A stretch of 64,000 nt of DNA, from positions 693,814 through 757,813 of the forward strand of contig JAJEKV010000058.1 of the NCBI GenBank assembly GCA_021234155.1, in the 5' to 3' direction. Both the position numbers and the translations under genes were made by a program. Positions 56,476-64,000 of the stretch are shown piece after piece. Position 1 is the first letter of the stretch, and each line of letters begins with the position of its first letter. The DNA is from Isoetes taiwanensis (taxonomy: Eukaryota; Streptophyta; Lycopodiopsida; Isoetales; Isoetaceae). The notes under the pieces were generated by a model. The model was not told the DNA's origin, ran no database searches, and saw only the letters and a list, made by a program, of their open reading frames with translations.

Positions 56476-58353
56476 TCAATGATTCGTTGTGCTATATCTT
56501 ACTGCATATAAAATTACTTGCTCACCTTTCCGGTTCCAAAAATAAACAAAAAAATTCCAAAATGTCCAGATTTGGAACCGGATATTGATTTCCGGGACGA
56601 AGCCATACCTTGAATAGCAAGCTCTGTGAGCCGCCTCAAACGCATAGCTTGGGCCGAGCTCACTCTGCGGATGCACCGCCGCCAGACCTGGGAAAATCAG
56701 CCTGGGCCGAGGAAGGATGGAGAAAACAGCGCAGCCACCAACGAAGTGCACCCAGAGCTAAAAAAACCGGGTAAGTTGCTGTCTCTAGCCTCAAAGTTTG
56801 CTCTGCATATAGTAACAGATATGAAATTTGCTTTGGGGCAAATGAGAATTGATTGAAAATTGTCCATTTTAGAGACTAAATAGTTAAGCTTCCCTTTTAA
56901 TTCCAGTGAAAAAATGCATCGGCTCAAAAACTACTATGTGCCTTTGAGCAATTTAAAACCAGCTAATTGCAGGATAAAACCAACCTTAGAGTAAGGGAAA
57001 ATCAGGTGGCATGGCTTTAGTTTCAAATCCGGTGAGATCAAATGGTTTCGCTCAAAAAAGACAGAATAAGGCGAAGAATTTCTATCCAGCATCATGCGAG
57101 GCAGATAACCATTGATTGAGTCGGATTACCGTCCTCTCACTGTCTGGTTTAATCGAGGTATTTTTCTTCCTTCCGATCTCTTTCTTTTGTGTTTGGCTTT
57201 GTTTTGCTGGGTTGCGTACATGGCATTGCAAAATCTATGTGCTGCAGCGGCGAATTTAAATAAATTGCTTTGACCCAGCTCTATCTGCTCTGTATTTGGG
57301 GCTTAAAAGATTGCACCCGACCCAAACTTGGTTCTGTTGATAATTTCGCTAGACAGGCATTAAAAATTGCCGTATTAAAAACATAAAACGGAATTACTGA
57401 TTCAGACATGCACGAAGAACAACCAATTCCGTCTATTCCATTATTTCGGAGCATCTAGCCATGGAATATAATCTATAAATCTGGGGCAAATATATCATTT
57501 TCTCTGTTTATTTTGAGTCGAAGATTCATGTAACTCGCTAAATTGGGCCATTTTTTTGCTTTCTCCGGCTCAAGGCAAATATTCCTCTTTCAATCAGATG
57601 TTCTGTGATTGAGATTTCGGCCAACTCCATAGTCTAATTTGGGTATCAACTTATAACGGTAAAGTCGAATTTTCAGCAAATTTTTATGGTCTGCTGCCTG
57701 AATCACAGAATTTTTCAGCAAATTTTTATGGTCTGCTGCCTGAATCACAAAATTTTTTATGTCCTGAGTTACTGGCTTTCCAAAATACAGCTTTCCTCTC
57801 TCAGATACTCTGCCCAATGAAAACTCCATAATTTCTTGCATCCGGAATGCCAATTATCATGGAATTTGCCCTCAAAACTGCAGAGACGGAATTCAAATTT
57901 TGCCGTTAGAAGCACAGGAAGAACCAAATTATAACTATGCAAGAATTGAGGGCAGCCACAGAGCTGAGAGTTTTGCGGTCCAACAGGCATGAACCGACCA
58001 TAGGAGGTCGATTTTGATCTGTAGAATTCACAGACTGCATAGAGCTCCGAGCAATCCCACTGTAGAATTTCGCCCAGATGGAGATTTAATAGTTAGAAAT
58101 TCAAACGGCGAATTGCTCTGGAGCTTCGGGACCCTTTTGTGGCATATGCATCCAAGAATGCTGCATGCCAAGCCACAATGAAAACCATTTGTTGGTTCTA
58201 TGGCTGATTTGAATCTGATATCTCTAATTGATATCTTTAATTTTGTTGCTTCTAATTGAAGCTTCTATCTCTGATATTGAATAGCTTCTGCCGCCTCCAT
58301 GTTCTTATGGAAACTTCCAGCGTGGCCTTCAAAATCCAGCCGCAAGTCCCATC
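56476..58353. other. No gene recognised
   Basis: Short open frames on both strands overlap and match nothing I know. A 43-bp near-exact direct repeat (AATTTTTCAGCAAATTTTTA...CTGAATCACA) occurs at about 57668-57712 and 57710-57752. I see no splice-supported coding signal. Confidence 0.5.
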
Positions 58354-58512
58354 GCAGTAAATGTCGGACGCTGACTTAAATGGCAAAAAATCCGCTAAGT
58401 CCACAAAAATGCCGTGTAATTTTTTTTTTGGCGTGGCTATAACATGTCAAACACACGGATATACCGCGGATATACCCGTGGGTATAACATGTCAGCGTCC
58501 GATATTTACTGC
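58354..58512. mobile_element. Short inverted-repeat element (MITE-like)
   Basis: Arms at 58354-58375 and 58491-58512 (GCAGTAAATGTCGGACGCTG and its inverse with one change) face each other; weaker pairing continues outward (GCAAGT / ACTTGC). Between them lie two copies of ATAACATGTCA and a near-palindrome around GGATATACCGCGGATATACC. There is no coding potential. Confidence 0.7.
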
Positions 58513-59170
58513 GCTCCCCGCAAGTCGGGCTGCCCCACAATAGATCCGGGCAGCTCACGCTGATACTAACAACGATGGTACTTTTAAGGGGTGCTTACAT
58601 TTTCCAATGGTACCTAAGAGATATATTTAAGATATTTAAACTCCTTCCTTTAAGATACTAGGCTTTACACATATTTATCGACATAATGCTAATATCCCAT
58701 AACCCATTTACCAAGGTGCACCATAACATTAGAACTAAGGAACATGCGGCATCTCTTATTTCAATGACCACACCAAGTCAAAGAATATTATGTTACCTCG
58801 AACAACAACATACACGTCAATCTTTACAAAATGGTTGCAAATTTGCGGCCAATAACCCACTAAATATTGCCCATAGACATCTAAAGTATAGAATCTATTG
58901 CAAATTAGGATGTGGCTATATCCAGTTAAATTATCAAAGGTATAAGGCTTCATCGATACATATTTGTAAAACTAGTGTTCTCCAAAGCCCAAAACTAGTG
59001 TTCTCCCCAAGCCGCCCTTTTTTAATGGTTCCTGCCAACGTGGCAATACCATATGACGACGCCCATGGAGTAACCTGGGTTCAATTCCCAGGGGCGCGCA
59101 AAATCATTACCATAACATACTATACGTCCCTACTATTCTATCCGCTGCACACAACGTACTTACACACATA
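58513..59170. other. No gene recognised
   Basis: Contains one open frame of 170 residues on the + strand (58686-59198) with no recognisable domain and a composition that does not stand out. I treat it as chance. Confidence 0.4.
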
Positions 59171-60280
59171 CCTTAACGTCCTGTCCCTCAGCATTTAGCC
59201 GTAGGATTAAATCCCAGCCGTCTATTCTAAGAAGTTATATCCAGTAACAATTTGGGCTAAAACTGTTATGACCATAACAAGAATGTTATGTCCATAACAT
59301 CCTCTGCTGCACTGTTTTTTTGGGCACTCTACTGTGGACCGTGGTCGATCCCTCACAAAAGGCCGCCATAGCCAGGCCTCCGGCCTCCATAGCCAAGCCT
59401 CCGTACTACCGTACGGCCTCGGAATTTCCTGGCCACATGGCCAATGGTGCCATTCCACGCCCATAACTCCGGGGAGGGCGTTATCGCCTTTAACGCCCTT
59501 GGGTAGGGCATCTAGCGTAGTGACCGCCATAGCCCGCCTTTGGGGAGCCCGCGACAAGATTCCAAATACGGCTTCCACGAGAATCCCGGCAGTCGAGATA
59601 GTTTCTTTAAAAACTCACACACAGCAACAGGATTTAAGGATCAAACACCTGTTTGTGGCTGGAAAAATAAAGCTAACAAGGGCCGATACTCACACATAGC
59701 AACAAGATTTAAGGATCAAACACCTATTCGTGGCTGGAAAAAGAAAGCTTACACAGGCCGATACTCACACACAGCAACAGGGTTTAAGGATCAAACACCT
59801 GTTTTGGCTTGAAAAAGAAAGCTCACACAGGCCGATACTACATCAATGGATTTTAAATGGAACAAAGGGAAAGCATCTGGCCGCATCCTTGTTTTCGAAA
59901 TAGAGCCAGCTCTGTTTTTGAAACAGAGCATCTGTTGCAGCAAATAGAGGGAATTTTGAAAAAAAATCAGAAACCCGGCATGATCCATTTACGAGTAAGA
60001 GAGGATTTCGAAGCTTACATGCCCGGCTAGAACTGGCGACCGTAGAACTGGCCGGCTATGGCGACTGTAGAACTGCCCGGCTATGGCGACGGATTTTGGC
60101 TATGGCGGAGGGCCCAAAAGAAAGAAACAGAACGCGTGGCAGCAAAGAAAATGTTATGGCCATAACATTTTGTTATGGTCATAACTAATTGGGCCACATA
60201 ATGTTACTGGACATAACATCTAGAGATCAACGGCTAAGATTAAATCCTACAGCTAGATGCTGAGGCCAAGGACGTTAAGG
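59171..60280. mobile_element. Inverted-repeat DNA element with about 120-bp arms
   Basis: The left arm from CCTTAACGTCCT (59171) and the right arm ending AGGACGTTAAGG (60280) are reverse complements with mismatches over about 120 bp, including GTAGGATTAAATC / GATTAAATCCTAC and TCCAGTAAC / GTTACTGGA. Both arms hold GTTATGRCCATAAC palindromes (for example 60153-60166). It encodes no transposase. It contains the 75-bp tandem repeat. No matching target duplication was seen, so the ends may be off by some bases. Confidence 0.65.
59614..59837 (+). repeat. Three tandem 75-bp repeats
   Basis: Units start CTCACACACAGCAACAGGAT and end GGGCCGATA or AGGCCGATA, at 59614-59688, 59689-59763 and 59764-59837. 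Each has a few substitutions. One frame stays open through them (TATGFKDQTPV-like repeats), but the unit length of 75, a multiple of 3, is enough to explain that. Confidence 0.9.
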
Positions 60281-61100
60281 ACGGAATAAAGACATCTCCA
60301 ATCTGTTTGACGCATTTAAAACAGGGGCTGCACTGGAGCCAGATCATGTCGCTGCCGGTGTCAAGAATCGTGAAGGGATTTTTGGGGCTTAATCATCCGG
60401 ATTTTGGGGCCCTAAGTCCGGATTTGTAGCTTGGCGAATCATCTAGCTTGGGCGCCATAGCCGTGGGAAAAGCTTTGCCCGCATGGCTTCTTTGCACGGC
60501 TTTGATCAAGCGATCCGAGAAAGAGGGCGGAGACTCTAGGATTGAATCCCCTCGCGGTATGAGCTCCACCTTTAATCAGCCGGAATCTTGCCCCTTTGCA
60601 CAACGGAATGCCAAGAGAAAACAAGAACTTGCGTAACCATTTCGGGCCGTAACTTGAAAACAAGAACTTGCTACACGGCTTAGTAGCGACCCATTTCGAT
60701 GGCATCGCGAGGACACGGAGGTGGCTTGAGCCCATTTCGGCCAAGCTGGCCATCTTTGCCGCAGCCGAGTCTCGAAATGGGTGCGATCCTTCAAACTCGT
60801 TGTTACGTGAGTTTTTTTTTTTTTTGTTACCGGGCAAAGCCCCCGATCGTCTTGGAATCAAAGGCCAAGCTTGACTATGGCGGCCCACTCGCTAAATGCC
60901 TCGGCCAGGGCGTTAAAGGCGATGCGTCCTCCCTCGGCGTTATGGGCGAGAAAAATGGCCATGTGGCCACGTGGCCCTCGAAATTCCGCCGCCCGGTCTT
61001 TCGTCTTCCACATGGCCACATCAAACCATTTTATGGCCCATAACTCCTCGAGAGGACGTTATCTACCCCATAACTTTCAAAAGCGGGCTCCGCCAATCTT
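60281..61100. other. No supported gene; inverted copy of the 59330-59560 sequence
   Basis: About 60850-60960 on the minus strand resembles 59430-59550 on the plus strand (CGCCTTTAACGCCC, then GGCATYTAGCG and CCGCCATAG in order). A T-run lies near 60811-60825. The open frame 60439-60888 (minus) has no recognisable domain and overlaps this repeat, so I do not call it a gene. Confidence 0.5.
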
Positions 61101-62243
61101 CAATTCTTGTATTTATATATTATTATAAATAAGCTACATAATGCATGCGTAATAAATATAAATGTTGTAAAATGCAAATATGTGTGAATGTTGTACCTAA
61201 ATAGGTGCGAAAATATAAAAAACAAAGATGGCCTAGGGGTGTGCATGGGTCCAAAATTTTGTTTGGCCCTTCCGAGCCTAAGGGTAGTTCTATATAACAC
61301 GAACTCTATACTTGAAAAGTGTTGCAATGGAACTACATGGAAAATGGATCATGTGGTATGAAATAATATTAATATAGTAAAGAACATGAGATACAGGTAT
61401 ATTGTAGGATATAACGGTGTAAATATCCCTAGTCGAGCATACCTTCTTCTTTGATAGGTTGCCTTGCGACCTCAAATACCTTAGAAATATATCATGGCCT
61501 CCCAGACCATTGAAATATGCTTCGAGTCAAAGACAACCTTGTAGCAAGTAATAAAATGGACAAATAAAAGAAAACAATAACAATCATGAATCTTACACTT
61601 ACATTACAAATTGACAAACAAATGTGTAAATAATAAATAAAATGTATGCCAATATGCATAATAATATTATTATGTGTTCAGGATACAAATTTGGAATTAC
61701 ATTTCAAAAGATCCTATAAGTAAGTTTGTCCATTGACAGCAAGTTAGCTTATTACAACTTGCAACTTTGATCTCCTGTGGAATAACCCTTGCCCAACACG
61801 CAAATCACAACTATGCAATTATACAACTTGGCAAAACTTACTTCAAAGCTTTCTTCAGGTGGATGCACATGACAAGAGGCTTGCAAATTATGCTTTGAGA
61901 CGTATATCCTTTCGTTCTTCTTTGAAGGACTAAAATACAAGTAAAAGCAACGAGATTCTCATGAACATAGTACTGGACCTTGCTGCCTGCATGAACACAG
62001 CTTGCTACTCGAGCATAATAAGCTATATCTGTGTGAACTGAGGATTTGTGAATTCTAGCTCTCATACAAACAAAGCTAAACTGCAAATTTACCGTGACGA
62101 TGAATGTTGTATATCTCTTATGTAAAAATATCTATATGGCCGCAAAAGAAAGTAAGCGGTGTTAAGTACTAAAGGGACTCAACATGCATGCATTGCATGG
62201 TATGCATGCACAGTGTGCATACATTGCAAAGTGCATGCATGGT
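61101..62243. other. AT-rich spacer, no gene
   Basis: AT-rich with many TAATAAAT-type stretches. No open frame worth calling. Confidence 0.5.
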
Positions 62244-62465
62244 ATGCATGCACTATCATGCATGCACTATGTGCATGCATTGTGTGCGTGCGTGCATGCC
62301 AAAACCATAGGTTGGGAGTGCAAAGTAACAAGAAATACAACACGCGCTCTATCCATGCATGCACTATCATGCATGCATTATGTGCATGCATTGTGTGCAT
62401 GCGTGCATGCCAAAACCATAGGTTGGGAGTGCAAAGTAACAAGAAATACAACACGCGCTCTATAA
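62244..62465 (+). repeat. 111-bp tandem duplication rich in GCATGC
   Basis: Two copies (62244-62354 and 62355-62465) each contain a block of overlapping CATGCATGC motifs, then CCAAAACCATAGGTTGGGAG and AACACGCGCTCTAT. Alternating purine-pyrimidine GCATGC runs continue to the left, to about 62180. CATGCA is the RY element bound by plant B3 (ABI3/FUS3-type) factors. The Met/His/Ala/Cys-rich open frames through it come from the repeat. Confidence 0.9.
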
Positions 62466-62469
62466 ATAC
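62459..62469 (+). promoter_or_regulatory. TATA-like sequence after the GCATGC block
   Basis: TCTATAAATAC occurs at the end of the second 111-bp unit; the first unit has CTATCC instead at the same place. Together with the dense RY motifs upstream it could be a promoter, but only a 30-codon frame (ATG at about 62499) follows. Confidence 0.3.
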
Positions 62470-62499
62470 TGTTGGCACAAATACAATAGCAGAATTATA

Positions 62500-63352
62500 T
62501 GCATAGCAATGCGCGACGAATCATGTTTTGTGATATTCCTGGCTATGTTGTTTTAAAACCCCTCATCCTGATGTCCCTGCTAACCCTTTGAACCGAAATC
62601 ACAAATTTCTATGTACATTAGCCCTGAGCCGGATGTTTGAATTTTGAAATTTGAGGAACTCCTAAATGTGACTAAATTATATGGTAGGCTATCTGCATTT
62701 GTCGGTCAGCTATTAAATACCATGAGCAATTAATGGCTGACCTGCATGGATGTTGGGGGTCAAAGGCCATCCGCGAGCTAAGCTACTATAACCAGAGCCA
62801 TTCTTAGTAGGACCAGGGCTTTTATGTATAGGAATATATATCTTTACGATATGCGTTGGCGATCACAAATGAATGGGCACCGGAATCATTGATCCAAATA
62901 TTTGAACTCTCTATAGTTTTGTGTTTTTGTTTTTATGTTTAAGTTTAGTTTTGTGTTTTTTGTTCGTGTTTATATTATGTGATGGCGAGACGATGATGCT
63001 ATCACAATTAGGTGATGTGTTGAAGATGAGGTGATGATGCCATCACCAATCTACTATATCTCATGTGATCTGAAAGAACCTGTGATGCTTTTAGTCATGA
63101 TGACTTGGAGTTTCTTGGAGGATTGAGATCGAAATTATAAAATTAATAAAATGTGGAGAATTCTCTATTGTATTGGCCTCACAGGTTGCATTTAATTCTG
63201 TCTTGGCGGATTCAGGGAGCATCACGCAAAGACATTAGGTATGATTTCAATTTTCTAGCTCTATAGCGATGCTTAGGTTAGATTCCCAAGGACTGTCACA
63301 TTTATAATTGTTTATAGGCCCATAATGTGTTTCTCTTTGAAGTGTATGCTCA
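62500..63352. other. No gene recognised
   Basis: Only short frames. A GTGATG-rich stretch (about 62980-63100) and T-rich runs near 62925-62960 are seen. Nothing supports a gene. Confidence 0.5.
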
Positions 63353-64000
63353 GCAGGAGACAGGATTCTTGCCTCTTTAGAGGGCGGCCCTTGATCGCCA
63401 CATTGTCTATTTTCAGAAGGTGGTCAATATGGACGATGCTCGTCTCCCTAAACTAGCTTATATCATGGCAATGGGGCCACAGCGCCTCAAGGCCTGCTGG
63501 AGGGAAAAGAGAGCTCAATGGATGGCTAGATGGAATGTGCAGAGCACAGGTGCATACATGTGCAAACAGAGGCAGATCGCCATAGCTTGAAGCAATATCT
63601 TGACGCTTGCTTCATCATCAAGCTTTGGGATGCCAGCGCCCTTGAACAGGTCAAGACAACACACTACCAGCGCCACATAAATCCCACATTGGAACGAGGC
63701 CCTCAATGCTACCTGCGCACCCACTTGCCCATGAAAAGACGCAGACTCATTGCCTCCATTCGCACAGGGGCACATCATCTTCGAATTGAGACAGGCAGAT
63801 GGATTGGTGAGCCACGTCAGGACAGGCTCTGTCAATGCTGCCAAATGGGAGTCATTGAGGATGAATCTCATACCCTTCAAAGTTGCCCAGCATATGATCA
63901 AATCCGGACGCACTATGCTGAGTTGGTCAGGCCTAGCCAGCCGCTTCATGTGACGTTGAGCACGGCATCCGTACGGGTGCTAGGATCATACCTTCAGGAG
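63353..64000 (+). pseudogene. Second copy of the LINE A 3' region, running off the window
   Basis: It matches 19634-20280 almost base for base, starting at GCAGGAGACAGG, and includes the C-terminal DRLCQCCQMGVIEDESHTLQ motif. The 5' end is truncated, as is usual for LINE copies. Differences include a one-base deletion near 63541 and an extra segment of about 30 bp near 63583-63620 containing inverted GCTTGA/TCAAGC and AGCAA/TTGCT pairs. The end lies outside the window. Confidence 0.9.

Noticed and set aside
58686-59198. 170-residue open frame on the plus strand
   Set aside because: Composition and codon pattern are not convincing and there is no motif or supporting context.
60439-60888. 149-residue open frame on the minus strand
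   Set aside because: No recognisable domain, overlaps an inverted repeat and a T-run, and shares the region with several other open frames, so it is probably chance.
62159-62506. Cys/His/Met/Ala-rich open frames on both strands resembling metal-binding proteins
   Set aside because: They come directly from the GCATGC tandem repeats, and equivalent frames exist on both strands.

Overview
The window looks like nuclear DNA of a land plant with a large, repeat-rich genome, most likely a fern or another seedless vascular plant. That placement rests on a plant-type organellar CNX3 (MoaC) gene, spliceosomal introns, several plant retrotransposon lineages, and a DUF7869-type gene; it is an inference. 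I saw no rRNA, tRNA or CRISPR. Only one gene looks intact and cellular: CNX3 at 13597-15257 (two coding exons), which makes the molybdopterin precursor cPMP. Almost everything else is mobile or derived from mobile DNA.

Layout. 1-4050: degraded DNA with one unrecognised coding remnant. 4052-about 10640: decayed Ty3/gypsy chromovirus (gag, protease, RT, RNase H, integrase, chromodomain, polypurine tract, 3' LTR). 10718-12180: a reverse-strand LINE scrap and the 3' end of another gypsy element. 12806-13413: two hairpin elements just upstream of CNX3. 16930-20515: a LINE on the + strand; a second, 5'-truncated copy of its 3' end starts at 63353 and runs off the window.

20880-47530 is a nested stack of four elements. 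A minus-strand LINE (20880-23790 and 46558-47530) is split inside its endonuclease by an L1-type LINE on the + strand (23795-25276 and 40700-46557). That LINE is split inside ORF1 by a Tat/Athila-like gypsy element with both LTRs (25277-40699). The gypsy gag is in turn split by a 4.7-kb CACTA-like DNA transposon (26724-31444) with matching termini and a 3-bp target duplication. The gypsy element carries a long extra ORF region after integrase and a small antisense ORF with its own TATA box.

47895-55327 is the most unusual part. A DUF7869-type gene (minus strand) and a multi-exon gene joining a ParB-like domain to a bacterial-type beta-class DNA methyltransferase (+ strand) are transcribed away from each other. 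The spacer between them and the introns of the methyltransferase gene hold 14 copies of a palindrome centred on ATTCYRGAAT. Two groups of these sit at exact 42-bp spacing. Both genes carry frameshifts, so this copy is decayed, but the pairing suggests a two-gene mobile or selfish unit.

55328-63352 holds several inverted-repeat (MITE-like) elements, a 75-bp tandem repeat, and a GCATGC-rich 111-bp tandem duplication next to a TATA-like sequence, with no supported gene.
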